Shown piece after piece: positions 35,371 through 44,380 of a stretch of 64,000 bases of DNA. Origin of the DNA: Paracoccus alkanivorans (lineage in GTDB: Bacteria > Pseudomonadota > Alphaproteobacteria > Rhodobacterales > Rhodobacteraceae); NCBI RefSeq assembly GCF_003697785.1, contig NZ_QOKZ01000002.1, positions 1 to 64,000 of the forward strand, in the 5' to 3' direction. Numbering within the stretch: the first letter of the stretch is position 1; each line of letters starts with the position of its first letter. Position numbers and translations under genes: made by a program. The notes under the pieces were generated by a model. That model was not told the DNA's origin, ran no database searches, and was given only the letters and a program-made list of their open reading frames with translations.

Positions 35371-35664
35371 ATGGCGCAGCATTGCTCTCACTCCATCTGC
35401 GGCATTCAGCAGCCGATTTCCCCACAGCAGCCGTTCAACGGCCGATACGGTGCTCCAGGATGCTACGGATCGCACAGTTGGCAGCAACGCGCAGGGAGGT
35501 CCGCTACCGCGGCGTCCCGTTCCTCGGCACTGTTTGCATGCGCGTATCCAGAGATGATGATCATTCTGTGTCTCCCTTGTTCGACGCCCGAATAGTGCCG
35601 GGGCCACTTCCTGCTGATTGCTGCTGCTGCGAAGCGGCATCTGTCCTTGACGGATGGCGATGAA

Positions 35665-36029
35665 TTAACCCTTCACATAGCCTAGGCCCTCGACGAACCG
35701 CCCATCGCGGATATGCGCATGATGTTGAAGCCGCGCACGCGCGCCGTGTCGCCTTCGCACCATCTGAGTTGCCAGCGAATGATCCCGCGATCACCGCTGG
35801 TCCAGATTTCCTCATCTTCAAAGGCAAGAGTCGCCAAGGACGCGATATCTTTCCAGAAGCTCAGGCATGCCTGTGGGCCTTCAAACCGCGCACCATCCGG
35901 CGCGGGCGCCGTATTTTCGAGTCCGCAGTCCGCAGCGATCAGATCATCGAGGTCCCTCGGGCGGTGCGCCTTGAAGGCGTTATGGAAGCGCATAACGATG
36001 TCGCGCGTGGTGCTGCTATCGTCGGTCAT
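35665..36029 (-). pseudogene. SnoaL-like protein with a frameshifted C-terminus
   Basis: The frame from ATG 36029 encodes an NTF2-like domain (STTRDIVMRFHNAFKAHRPR, DLDDLIAADCGLENTAPA, FWKDIASLATLAFEDEEIWT, RWQLRWCEGDTARVRGFNIM). Near 35715 the expected cgcatccgcgatggg reads cgcatatccgcgatggg, a 2-bp AT duplication. The protein therefore ends MRISAMGGSSRA at 35682. In the restored frame it would continue RDGRFVEGLGYVKG to a stop at 35665. Only about 14 C-terminal residues change, so the protein may still fold. Confidence 0.7.
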
Positions 36030-36080
36030 CCTAGCCTCGTTGGCGTTGTAAAATAGCGGTCTTTCCCAGATCGTGGCTGG

Positions 36081-36566
36081 TCAGCCAGACCCCGCCGCAG
36101 CGTCTTCGATTGCGGCCAGGTCGATCTTGTGCATGGTCAGCATCGCTTCCATCGCGCGGCGCGCCTTTTCGCGGTCCAGTCCCGTCGTCAGCTCGATCAG
36201 CCGGCTCGGCGTGATCTGCCAGGAATGCCCCCAGCGATCCTTGCACCAGCCACATGCGCTTTCCTGACCGCCATTGCCGACGATCGCGTTCCAGTAGCGA
36301 TCGGTCTCGGCCTGATCCTCGGTCAGCACCATGAAACTGACGGCCTCGTTCGGGGTAAAGATAGGCCCGCCGTTCAGACCGATGAAGCGTCGTCCGAGAA
36401 CGGTAAACTCGACGGTCAGTTCATCCCCGACTTTGCCGCTTGGATAATCGGCCGGCGCCTTATTCACCCGGTCGACTCGGCTGTCAGGAAAGGTCGCCGC
36501 ATAGAATTCGGCCGCCTTGCTGGCCTGGCCGAGATCGAACCAGAGGCAGGTTACAAGTTTCGTCAT
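36081..36566 (-). CDS. VOC-superfamily protein (PhnB-like)
   Basis: 161 residues, 3-demethylubiquinone-methyltransferase-like VOC fold: [74 protein letters not shown] and [16 protein letters not shown]. The substrate is unknown. Three consecutive ATG codons (36572, 36569, 36566) follow GGAG; the third gives the best spacing of 7 nt. The C-terminal [18 protein letters not shown] helix is typical of the family. Confidence 0.9.
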   Translation of the reverse strand: MTKLVTCLWFDLGQASKAAEFYAATFPDSRVDRVNKAPADYPSGKVGDELTVEFTVLGRRFIGLNGGPIFTPNEAVSFMVLTEDQAETDRYWNAIVGNGGQESACGWCKDRWGHSWQITPSRLIELTTGLDREKARRAMEAMLTMHKIDLAAIEDAAAGSG

Positions 36567-36729
36567 CATCATTCTCCATTGCTGTATTCGCCGGTCCTCG
36601 ATTTCCCCGGACCGCATGATCATGATAGGTTTGGCAGATCATTGCGATCTGGTCATAGGACGAACAACCACACCGCTTGCCTACATGGGCGGTCAGTTTT
36701 ATTTTGCGCGGTCTCGGGCTGCCGGCAGG

Positions 36730-37881
36730 TCATCGCGCAACCTCCGCCGTCGGATATTCCAGTTGCATCGCGACCATATCCCGGGTCGGGCGGCCATAGG
36801 CATCACCGATCATGCCAAGCATGTTGTCGAGCGCCTCAGCCGGGGTCTGCCCGGTTGGCAATGTCAGCCATCGATCGTAGGAACCTGCCCCAGAAACCCG
36901 ATCCGGCAGGATGCGGATACCGTTGGCGGTCACGATCGCCTGCCCCGTCTCAGCGACGCTAACGGCTCGCGAGCGATAGGTCCGCGACCATCCATCGGCA
37001 ACAAGCGCCACCGCGGCCTCGTCCATGCCAGGCCGCAAGCGGATACCGAAGGTCTCGTGCATCCAGAACGCGAGGCGGTTCCGCAGAACCGTGGTCGCAA
37101 AGGCACGGGTCAGGCGGAAGGCGGCAGTGGAATGTTCCAGGCCCCAGGCTTGCATCCCAAGATCCTGCGCCACCTTCTCGGCGCGGGCCCGGCCGCCGAT
37201 CGCTTCGATCAGCGCCAGCATCATTGGCATGGACGCGCTGACCCCCGTCGTCGTGAAGACCCGGCCGTCCGCGACCATTCGCCTGTCGGCCACATGGCGG
37301 ATTGAGGGGCTGCGCCGCAGCATCTCGTCCAAATAATACCAATGCGTGGTTGCGCGCTTACCGTCCAACAGTCCCGCGGCCGCGACGATCTTGGCGCCGG
37401 CGCAGATGCCGATAATCACGGCGCCCTTCGAGGATTGCGCCCGTAGCCAGTCAAGGACCACGGGATCGTCATCGCGGCTCATCGCCGGGACGACGACGTA
37501 ATCGGCACCCTGCGGATGGAGGGTATCGAATGCGGCGACGGTGGCATCGGCTTCGACTTGCAGGGCGGGGAACAACCGCACTGGGCCAGGGCCGGTTGCC
37601 AGCATGATCACATCGGCGACATCGGCGCGTCGCAGAATCCCCGTCGGGACCAGATAATCTGTGGTTTCGGTGGCATCGTTCAGCCCGATAATTGCGATCA
37701 ACGGACGCGCATTCGTCCGAAGCGCCAACGCGGCTAACATCGTATCCTTCTCGGTCTGCGGGACGGGTTTCGCGGGCGTGCGGACAACGTCTGGCGGCAA
37801 AGTTGCGATCCAGCCGCCAAAGCCGATCAAGCCGATGGCGACCGCTGCAGTCATGACCGAGAGGGCCTTTTTCAAGGACAT
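36730..37881 (-). CDS. Membrane-anchored DJ-1/PfpI-family protein
   Basis: 383 residues. An N-terminal hydrophobic anchor (KKALSVMTAAVAIGLIGFGG) is followed by a DJ-1/PfpI domain at about 55-240, with the nucleophile elbow GAVIIGICAGAKIVAAAGLL and a HW pair in KRATTHWYYLDE. The C-terminal about 140 residues have no AraC helix-turn-helix and are unassigned. It resembles the sensor half of GlxA regulators but faces the periplasm or is membrane-bound. It is divergent from a true GlxA regulator, which suggests a functional pair. Confidence 0.82.
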   Translation of the reverse strand: MSLKKALSVMTAAVAIGLIGFGGWIATLPPDVVRTPAKPVPQTEKDTMLAALALRTNARPLIAIIGLNDATETTDYLVPTGILRRADVADVIMLATGPGPVRLFPALQVEADATVAAFDTLHPQGADYVVVPAMSRDDDPVVLDWLRAQSSKGAVIIGICAGAKIVAAAGLLDGKRATTHWYYLDEMLRRSPSIRHVADRRMVADGRVFTTTGVSASMPMMLALIEAIGGRARAEKVAQDLGMQAWGLEHSTAAFRLTRAFATTVLRNRLAFWMHETFGIRLRPGMDEAAVALVADGWSRTYRSRAVSVAETGQAIVTANGIRILPDRVSGAGSYDRWLTLPTGQTPAEALDNMLGMIGDAYGRPTRDMVAMQLEYPTAEVAR

Positions 37882-37963
37882 TCGTCATTCCCCCATCACT
37901 GGTCTTTCAAGATAGACATCAGACGGCTTGGCGGAAATGACAAACTTGTGGTAATTTCTGCCA

Positions 37964-38938
37964 ATGCCGCAAATCATCTTTGTCGTCTATCCGGGTTTTG
38001 AACTGCTCGATCTTTCGGGGCCGGTTGCGGTTTTCAACAATGCCAACCGCGCCTTGGCCGAACGGGGCTCGTCCCCATTCTATGCGGTTGTTGCCGCCTC
38101 TGCCCGTGGCGGGAAGGTTGAAAGCAGCAGCGGCATCTTGGTCGAAACCCGGCGCCTTTCCACCCTTGCGCCCGGCGAGGGGCAGATGGTGCTGGTCGTC
38201 GGCGCCGAGCGCGCCCACTTGATGACGGCGATGGCGGATCAGGAATTAAGCAGCGCGCTGCCGCGATTGGTCGAAACTGCCGAACGCTTCGGCTCGATTT
38301 GCAGCGGCGGTTTCATCCTTGCCGCACTGGGCCTGTTGGATCGCAGGCGGGTGGCGACTCATTGGGATTCCCATGCGCCGCTGGAGCAGGCATTTCCTGA
38401 TGTTACAGTCGATTCCGATGCGCTCTATGTTGCCGATGGCAGGTGCTGGACATCGGCGGGCGTCACGACCGGCATCGACATGGCGCTGGCAATGGTTTCG
38501 GTCGATCTGGATGCGGCAATCGCCGGCGAGGTCGCGAAAAGGCTGGTGCTCTATGCCCGCAGGCCCGGTTACCAGTCGCAGTTCAGCCCTGTTCTTCAGG
38601 CCCAGACCAGGGCCGACAGCCTCGTCGCCGACCTGATCGAATGGCTGTTGTTACATCTGGACGAGACGCTAGACGTTCCCCGCCTGGCCGACCGGGCCGG
38701 CATGACCCAACGCAGCTTTCACCGTAAATTCGTTGCGGCCACAGGGATCACCCCCGCGCGATTCGTGGAAACCGCGCGGTTGGACACGGCCCGGATGCTG
38801 CTGTCGCGCGATCTGCCATTGAAGGAGATCGCGGCCAAGGTCGGCCTTTACCCGACCGCGCGCCTGACCGAAGCCTTCGAGCGCCGCTTCGGCATCAAAC
38901 CGAAGCTGTTCCGCGAGTTGCATTCCGAGACAGGCTAA
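37964..38938 (+). CDS. GlxA-type AraC-family regulator
   Basis: 324 residues: an N-terminal DJ-1/PfpI domain (about 1-190, with FGSICSGGFILAALGLLDRR containing the elbow Cys and RVATHWDSHAPLEQ) and a C-terminal AraC helix-turn-helix pair (about 220-320, with LADRAGMTQRSFHRKFVAAT and LKEIAAKVGLYPTARLTEAF). Such proteins are cytoplasmic activators sensing a small ligand in the PfpI domain. It is divergent from the membrane-anchored PfpI gene (83 bp apart). Confidence 0.94.
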   Translation: MPQIIFVVYPGFELLDLSGPVAVFNNANRALAERGSSPFYAVVAASARGGKVESSSGILVETRRLSTLAPGEGQMVLVVGAERAHLMTAMADQELSSALPRLVETAERFGSICSGGFILAALGLLDRRRVATHWDSHAPLEQAFPDVTVDSDALYVADGRCWTSAGVTTGIDMALAMVSVDLDAAIAGEVAKRLVLYARRPGYQSQFSPVLQAQTRADSLVADLIEWLLLHLDETLDVPRLADRAGMTQRSFHRKFVAATGITPARFVETARLDTARMLLSRDLPLKEIAAKVGLYPTARLTEAFERRFGIKPKLFRELHSETG

Positions 38939-39067
38939 GCCAGGCACAGGCTTACTGTCTGTCTTCGCGATCTTAAAAAAAATGCGCCACCGTGTCGGAT
39001 TGGCGATCGGCGCGACGTCTTTAGATCACAAGCCCAACGAGGGCCAAAACAATCAAGGAGAAAGACC

Positions 39068-39493
39068 ATGCGTGTCGCCGTATTCGTAAAGGCCACCGAG
39101 GACAGCGAAAAGGGAGTTATGCCCTCGACCGAGCTGTTGGAGGCGATGGGGAAATTCAATCAGGAACTGGTCGAGGCCGGCATCATGACCGGCGGCGACG
39201 GGCTGAAGCCCTCGTCCCAGGGCAAGCGGATTATGTTTGACGGGCCTTCGCGGCTGGTCATCGACGGCCCCTTCGCCGAGACCAAGGAACTGGTCGCGGG
39301 CTTCTGGCTGTGGACCGTCAAGGACATGGATGAGGCCATCACCTGGGCAAAACGCTGCCCGAATCCGATGCCTGGCCCCAGTGAACTGGAGATCCGGCCC
39401 ATCTACGAGATGGACGATTTCGGCGAAGCCCTGACCCCGGAAGTCGCGGCAATCCACGCTGACACGCGTAACAGGCTGGCCGGCGAGGATTGA
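39068..39493 (+). CDS. YCII/DGPF-family protein, first copy
   Basis: 141 residues with the YCII fold: MRVAVFVKATEDSEKG, LEAMGKFNQELVEAGIMTGG, VIDGPFAETKELVAGFWLWT and the SELEIRPIYEMDDFGEAL end. The DGPF motif marks the DGPF subgroup associated with ECF42 sigma factors. The sigma-factor gene lies two genes downstream. AAGGAG at 39054-39059 lies 8 nt before the ATG. Biochemical activity unknown; YCII proteins resemble dimeric ferredoxin-like enzymes. Confidence 0.92.
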   Translation: MRVAVFVKATEDSEKGVMPSTELLEAMGKFNQELVEAGIMTGGDGLKPSSQGKRIMFDGPSRLVIDGPFAETKELVAGFWLWTVKDMDEAITWAKRCPNPMPGPSELEIRPIYEMDDFGEALTPEVAAIHADTRNRLAGED

Positions 39494-39508
39494 TCGTGCA
39501 TTATCACT

Positions 39509-39540
39509 TTCCAGCCGCACCTCCAACGCGGCGGCTGGAA
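39509..39540 (+). terminator. Hairpin between the two DGPF genes
   Basis: TTCCAGCCGC (39509-39518) pairs with GCGGCTGGAA (39531-39540) around a 12-nt loop, a 10-bp stem. It ends just before the SD (GGAG 39542-39545) of the second DGPF gene, without a T-run, and may tune downstream translation or message stability. Confidence 0.6.
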
Positions 39541-39551
39541 TGGAGACGCCA

Positions 39552-39929
39552 ATGCTTTACGCCATCCTCTGCTATCACGACGAAAACGTCACCTCGAACT
39601 GGTCGGCCGAACATGATGCCGCCGTTATCGCGCGGCTGAAAAAGGTGCATGGAAAATGGGCTGATCAGTTCAAGCCGATCGCCCGGCTGATGCCCTCATC
39701 CTCGGCCACGACCTTGCGGAAAAGCGACGGCATGGTGCTGGACGGTCCCTATGCCGAGACCAAGGAACAGCTTCTGGGCTTCTATATCGTCGATATCAGG
39801 GATCTTGATCAGGGCCTGCAAATCGCCCGCGACCTGACCGAGGCCAATCCGGGCGGCGTCTATGAATTGCGCCCGATCATGGGCTATTATCCCGACGGAG
39901 CGGCAGCCGCACATGACACGGACCCCTGA
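39552..39929 (+). CDS. YCII/DGPF-family protein, second copy
   Basis: 125 residues paralogous to the preceding gene: MLYAILCYHDENVTSNWSAE, LMPSSSATTLRKSDGMVLDG and PYAETKEQLLGFYIVDIRDL, ending GVYELRPIMGYYP. The start is ATG 39552 (GGAG 6 nt upstream); the ATG at 39540 lies in the hairpin. Its 3' end overlaps the sigma-factor gene by 17 bp, so the two are co-transcribed and probably coupled. Confidence 0.92.
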   Translation: MLYAILCYHDENVTSNWSAEHDAAVIARLKKVHGKWADQFKPIARLMPSSSATTLRKSDGMVLDGPYAETKEQLLGFYIVDIRDLDQGLQIARDLTEANPGGVYELRPIMGYYPDGAAAAHDTDP

Positions 39930-41151
39930 CCCAAGCTGGATCGAAGCACGGCTGACCGGAGCGCGACCGCAGGTCGTGGCGGCGCTTCTGCGCTATTTCC
40001 GCGATCTCGATCTGGCCGAGGAGGCGTTTCAGGAGGCCTGTCTTCGCGCGCTGAAAAACTGGCCCGAAAAGGGTCCGCCCCGCGATGCCGCCGCCTGGCT
40101 GATCATGGTCGGCCGCAATGCGGCGCTGGATTATGTGCGCCGCCAGAGGCGGCTGACGCAACTGCCGCCCGATGACGCCGCATTTGAGGGCGCAGCCGAC
40201 CAGCCCGACATGGCCGAGCGGCTGGATGCAGCCGATTATCGCGACGATATCCTGCGGCTTCTGTTCGTCTGCTGTCATCCCGACCTACCCGGGACGCAGC
40301 AGATCGCGCTGGCGCTGCGGATAGTGTCGGGCCTGCCGGTGTCGCGCATCGCGGCGGCCTTTTTGATCAAGGAAAAGGCGATGGAGCAGCGCATCACCCG
40401 CGCGAAGGCCCGCATCGCCAATGCCGATATTCCCTTCGATACGCCCGGCCCCGCCGAACGTGCCGAGCGGCTGGCCACCGTCACCGCCATGGTCTATCTG
40501 GTTTTCAACGAGGGCTATACCGATGCCAACCCCGCCAGCGAACGCGCGAGCCTTTGTGACGAGGCGATCCGGCTGGCGCGACTTTTGCTGCGCATGTTTC
40601 CCGCCGAGCCTGAACTGATAGGCCTGCTGGCGCTGATGCTGATCCAGCATTCGCGTCAGAACGCGCGTTTTGACAAAGATGGCGCGCCGATTCTGCTGGA
40701 GGATCAGGACCGCAAGCAGTGGAGCCGCCGGATGATTGCCGAAGCGCTCGTCATGATCGACAAGGCCATGCTGCACCATCGGCCCGGCCCCTATCAGATC
40801 CAGGCCGCCATTGCCGCAATCCATGCCCGTGCGTCGCGGCCCGAGGATACCGACTGGGCCGAGGTCGAGGCGCTTTATCGGGCGCTTGAACATCATGTAC
40901 CCTCACCTGTCATCACCCTGAACCGGGCGGTGGCGGTGTCGAAGCTGCACGGCGCGCAGGCGGCACTTGACGTGATCGAGCCGCTGGCCGCGCCGCTGGA
41001 CGGTTATTTCTACTTTCACGGTGTGCGCGGAACCTTCTTGCGCGACCTCGCCCGGAACGACGAAGCCAGCGACGCTTTCGGGCGTGCCATTGCGCTCGCG
41101 AACACCCCGGCTGAAGCCGGACATATCCGTCAGCTTCTGGACGGGCTTTAG
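39913..41151 (+). CDS. ECF sigma factor with C-terminal TPR domain (ECF42-like)
   Basis: 412 residues. The sigma-2 region (about 15-85, with LDLAEEAFQEACLRALKNWP and GRNAALDYVRRQRR) and sigma-4 region (about 110-170, LLFVCCHPDLPGTQQIALAL and RITRAKARIA) are followed by a long SigJ/DUF6596-type extension with FNEGYT and TPR-like helices to the end. This architecture, and linkage to DGPF proteins, is that of ECF42, in which the C-terminal extension is needed for activity and no anti-sigma factor is used. It probably activates the DGPF operon. Confidence 0.93.
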   Translation: MTRTPDPSWIEARLTGARPQVVAALLRYFRDLDLAEEAFQEACLRALKNWPEKGPPRDAAAWLIMVGRNAALDYVRRQRRLTQLPPDDAAFEGAADQPDMAERLDAADYRDDILRLLFVCCHPDLPGTQQIALALRIVSGLPVSRIAAAFLIKEKAMEQRITRAKARIANADIPFDTPGPAERAERLATVTAMVYLVFNEGYTDANPASERASLCDEAIRLARLLLRMFPAEPELIGLLALMLIQHSRQNARFDKDGAPILLEDQDRKQWSRRMIAEALVMIDKAMLHHRPGPYQIQAAIAAIHARASRPEDTDWAEVEALYRALEHHVPSPVITLNRAVAVSKLHGAQAALDVIEPLAAPLDGYFYFHGVRGTFLRDLARNDEASDAFGRAIALANTPAEAGHIRQLLDGL

Positions 41152-41249
41152 GTTTCGCGACAGGTGTAGATAATTATCGCGGCCCATGTCGGATTCCGTT
41201 CTTCTGCTTCGTCCTTGCATCATGACCAACACGAACTGGGGTAAAGACA

Positions 41250-41669
41250 ATGACCAGAATGATCTTCGTAAACCTGCCCGTCGCTGACCTTGCTGCCGCG
41301 ACGCATTTTTATCAGGCGATCGGCTGCCAGAAGAATGAGCAGTTCAGCGATGACAACGCCGCCAACATGGTGTGGTCCGATACGATCACATTCCAGTTGC
41401 TGAGCCGCGACTATTTCCAGACCTTCACGCCCATGACGATCGCGGATGCCAAGACGGCTTGCGGCGCGATGTATGCGCTGAGCTTCGATGAACGCGACGC
41501 TGTCGATGCGACAGCCAAGGCGGGCGAGGGCGCTGGCGGCACGCTGGATGGTCGCCCGGCGATGGATATGGGCTGGATGTATAACCGCCAGGTCCAGGAT
41601 CCGGACGGGCATGTACTGGAATTCGCGTGGATGGACATGTCCGCGATGCCCGGCCCGGACTCGGCCTGA
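41250..41669 (+). CDS. VOC-family (glyoxalase-like) protein
   Basis: 139 residues of the VOC fold: RMIFVNLPVADLAAATHFYQ, AANMVWSDTITFQLLSRDYF, DVTDA-like ERDAVDATAKAGEGAGG and MYNRQVQDPDGHVLEFAWMD, with the metal-site Glu in the last strand. Substrate unknown. It lies 98 bp after the ECF42 gene in the same direction with AAAGACA before its ATG, and belongs to the same stress cluster. Confidence 0.92.
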   Translation: MTRMIFVNLPVADLAAATHFYQAIGCQKNEQFSDDNAANMVWSDTITFQLLSRDYFQTFTPMTIADAKTACGAMYALSFDERDAVDATAKAGEGAGGTLDGRPAMDMGWMYNRQVQDPDGHVLEFAWMDMSAMPGPDSA

Positions 41670-41696
41670 ACGGCAGACGCAACAAGGAGAGAGAAG

Positions 41697-42569
41697 ATGT
41701 CACGGATTACAATCGCAACCGCCGCCCTGTTGCTGGCCTTTCCGGCCGCCGCGCAGGACCAGACAGCCACCGAGACAGGCGAGCGCGTCGAGGTCAACGG
41801 GATGCAGATGTATTACGAGGTCTCGGGACAGGGTGATCCGATTGTCGTGCTGCACGGTGCCTATATGAACATCCCCAGCATGGGCGAGATCGTCCCGATG
41901 CTGGCGGAAAACCACACTGTCTATGCGCTGGAATTCCAGGGCCATGGCCGCACCACCGATATCGACCGGCCGATCACCTATCCCAACCTTGCCGATGACG
42001 TGGCCGCCTTCATGGACGCCGTGGATCTGCAAAAGGCCGATGTGTTAGGGTATTCCATGGGCGCGGCGGCTGGCCTGCAACTGGCCATCCGCCATTCCGA
42101 AAAGGTCGACCAGTTGATTGCAGCCTCGGCCGCCTATGATGCCGAGGGCTGGCAGCCGGCCTTTCGCGAATTCATCCCGCAGATGACGGTCGAGATGTTC
42201 ACCCAGATGCCCTTTGCCGAGGAATACCGGCAGCTTGCCGCTAATCCCGATGGCTTCCCCGCCTTGGTCGAAAAGCTGATCGCACTGGAAAAAGAACCGA
42301 TGGCATGGGGCCCCGAAGTCGACGCGCTGGAAACTCCGGTGCTGATCATCACCGGCGACGCGGATGTGGCAACGCTGGAACATTCGGTGACCATGTTCCG
42401 GCTGTTGGGTGGCGGTGGCATGGGCGATATGGGCCAGCCCCTGCCGGCATCGCGCCTTGCGGTAATTCCAGCGACCTCGCACACGGCGGTGATCATGCAG
42501 CCAGAGTTGCTGATGTCACATATCGGTCCATTCCTCGCCGGCGAGACGCCGAAGGGCATGTTTGACTGA
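41697..42569 (+). CDS. Secreted alpha/beta hydrolase
   Basis: 290 residues with a signal peptide (about 1-20, RITIATAALLLAFPAAAQ). The hydrolase core has VVLHGAYMNIPSMGEIVPML, nucleophile Ser in DVLGYSMGAAAGLQLAIRHS, LIITGDADVATLEHSV with the acid and VIPATSHTAVI with the catalytic His. Periplasmic; substrate unknown. It follows the VOC gene by 27 bp with AAGGAGAGAGAAG upstream, so it is co-transcribed with the ECF42 cluster. Confidence 0.91.
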   Translation: MSRITIATAALLLAFPAAAQDQTATETGERVEVNGMQMYYEVSGQGDPIVVLHGAYMNIPSMGEIVPMLAENHTVYALEFQGHGRTTDIDRPITYPNLADDVAAFMDAVDLQKADVLGYSMGAAAGLQLAIRHSEKVDQLIAASAAYDAEGWQPAFREFIPQMTVEMFTQMPFAEEYRQLAANPDGFPALVEKLIALEKEPMAWGPEVDALETPVLIITGDADVATLEHSVTMFRLLGGGGMGDMGQPLPASRLAVIPATSHTAVIMQPELLMSHIGPFLAGETPKGMFD

Positions 42570-42661
42570 AGCCTGCGCGTGGGCCCAAGGGGATGATCGC
42601 AGCGCGCCCGCGAGATCGCATCCAGCCGGCAAGCCCGCCTGACACCCTGCCCGCCATTCAG

Positions 42662-43255
42662 CTACTCCCCGGGGCAAACAAGAGTCGAGCGCGAGGTCCG
42701 ATCTCTCGAAGCGAAGTTGGCGAACGCCATCGCCGTACGGTATCGATGCCGCATTACATGCCCTATGCAACATTCATCACCAATGAAGATATTGGCGCCG
42801 CTCCCAGTCTCGACGATCCGTCCAGCCTTTATCACCCGGTCATCGATCGGGAGGGCATCGATGAACAAAGCTACCTCATTCATCTCGTCGGGCAGAAGGA
42901 GCGGGATCAAATCCTTGCCGATGAACAGGAGCTTCTCGCGGAACTCTGCGCCTATCGCGATGTCCTTTGCGATCCCCAAACGATCGACTGAGCAGGTCAG
43001 CGCAAAGCTGTATGGCATGCCAAGGTCCGAAAAAAAATATCGATACTCGTCACGGCGCCGAGAGAGCTCCCCTTTGGCCTCAGGAACTTCGCAAAAAATG
43101 GCGTTATCGATTCGTAGATACGACCCTGCGCTATTGACGAATGGCCGGATTGTAGAAAGCGGCCACGCGAGAAACGAAGGGAGCGGAAGGCCACCGTTGA
43201 TCATGGCATTCTGCTGCGCCCGCAACTTGTCTTGTGATATTCCGCGAAGCTCCAA
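42662..43255 (-). CDS. Hypothetical protein, uncertain
   Basis: 197 codons with balanced protein-like composition: LPLPSFLAWPLSTIRPFVNS, SDLGMPYSFALTCSVDRLGI and FREKLLFIGKDLIPLLLPDE. No family is recognised. A plus-strand frame (42747-42991, MPHYMPYATFITNEDIGAAP) overlaps it, and only one can be real; the minus frame is longer and richer in hydrophobic core segments. It could also be the remnant of a transferred gene, since its codon use is less GC-biased than the adjacent ECF cluster. Confidence 0.4.
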   Translation of the reverse strand: MELRGISQDKLRAQQNAMINGGLPLPSFLAWPLSTIRPFVNSAGSYLRIDNAIFCEVPEAKGELSRRRDEYRYFFSDLGMPYSFALTCSVDRLGIAKDIAIGAEFREKLLFIGKDLIPLLLPDEMNEVALFIDALPIDDRVIKAGRIVETGSGANIFIGDECCIGHVMRHRYRTAMAFANFASRDRTSRSTLVCPGE

Positions 43256-43362
43256 TATCTGCTCCGAGCTACCTCGATCCCCGCAAGATCGTTGAATGGC
43301 AGCTTCAGATATTCGCCCAGCCTCATCCGGTCGGGCGGTGGCCGGGACCGGGGGCGACGAAT

Positions 43363-44295
43363 TCAGATGTGGCTATCTCCCGCATTGCTCATTTCGATGG
43401 CCGCTCTGACCATGATACGGCGCAACCAGGCATGTTTGGGTGCGTCCTGATGGCGTGCATGCCAAGCAAGACTCATCGTAAAACGGTCCAGATCGAGTGG
43501 CGGTGGTAGCGCGACGAAACGCTCCATTCCCGCTGCAGTCCGAGCAAGGCTCAGAGGAAGGGTCATGACGAGATCGGATCGGGCGGCGATCTCCGCCGCC
43601 GCGAAAAAGTTCGGAACGCGCAGCTTCACGCGCCGCGAACGGTTCAACGCCGCCAGCTTGTCATCGACGGGTGCAGGTCCGACACCTGTAACGCTTACCA
43701 CGATATGCTCGAGTGCCAGATAGCGGTCGAGGGTGAGCGGTCCATCGGCAGCCGGATGCTCGGTACGCATCAGCGTCACCAACTCATCGTCGTACAGGCG
43801 TCGTCGTATGATGCCTGCAGGGGCTTCATCGATCAGCCCGACCATTGCATCCACCGCACCGCTTTCCAGCGCTTCGATTGCTGCGGATTCCGGCGGCATG
43901 ATGTCAATGTCCAGGCCGGGCGCCTGCTTGGCGAGATGGGTCAACAGGTAAGGTGCAAGCACGGCCGCCTGGAGATCGGGCATCAGCAAGCGCACATGAC
44001 CCGTTGCCGTTGCGGGATCGAACGGGTTTGCCTCCAGCATCTCGCCGATATCCGCCAATGTTCTGCGCAAGACGGGTCGAATATCCTCGGCGCGGGCGCT
44101 GAGAATATAACCACCGGGCCCATCGACCAGCAGTGCATCCGCGAATAGAGCGCGCAGTCGCCCGAGTGCACGGCTGGCGGCCGGTTGGCTCATGCCGAGC
44201 CGCTGCGCGGCTCGCGTGACGTTCTTCTCCTCAAGCAGCGCGTCAAGCGCCACGAGTAGGTTGAGGTCGGCACGGCGTAAATCCACTTCATGCAT
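43363..44295 (-). CDS. LysR-family regulator (PcpR/NodD-like)
   Basis: 310 residues from MHEVDLRRADLNLLVALDAL, with recognition helix RAAQRLGMSQPAASRALGRL and effector domain containing GHVRLLMPDLQAAVLAPYLL and VDAMVGLIDEAPAGIIRRRL. The DLNLLVALDAL start is typical of the NodD/PcpR branch, which often senses aromatic compounds. An in-frame ATG at 44313 would add six residues. It is divergent from the NmrA-like gene across 85 bp and likely controls it. Confidence 0.92.
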   Translation of the reverse strand: MHEVDLRRADLNLLVALDALLEEKNVTRAAQRLGMSQPAASRALGRLRALFADALLVDGPGGYILSARAEDIRPVLRRTLADIGEMLEANPFDPATATGHVRLLMPDLQAAVLAPYLLTHLAKQAPGLDIDIMPPESAAIEALESGAVDAMVGLIDEAPAGIIRRRLYDDELVTLMRTEHPAADGPLTLDRYLALEHIVVSVTGVGPAPVDDKLAALNRSRRVKLRVPNFFAAAEIAARSDLVMTLPLSLARTAAGMERFVALPPPLDLDRFTMSLAWHARHQDAPKHAWLRRIMVRAAIEMSNAGDSHI

Positions 44296-44380
44296 ACTGA
44301 CTATATATATCATGCATTGGACACATGAAAGATCGGCATGCGATTATTCAGTGGCAATCATTGCCAACAGGGAGGACAGG

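Noticed and set aside
42747..42991. Plus-strand frame of 81 codons
   Set aside because: It overlaps the longer minus-strand hypothetical gene, has no SD and no recognised domain; kept only as an alternative in that entry.
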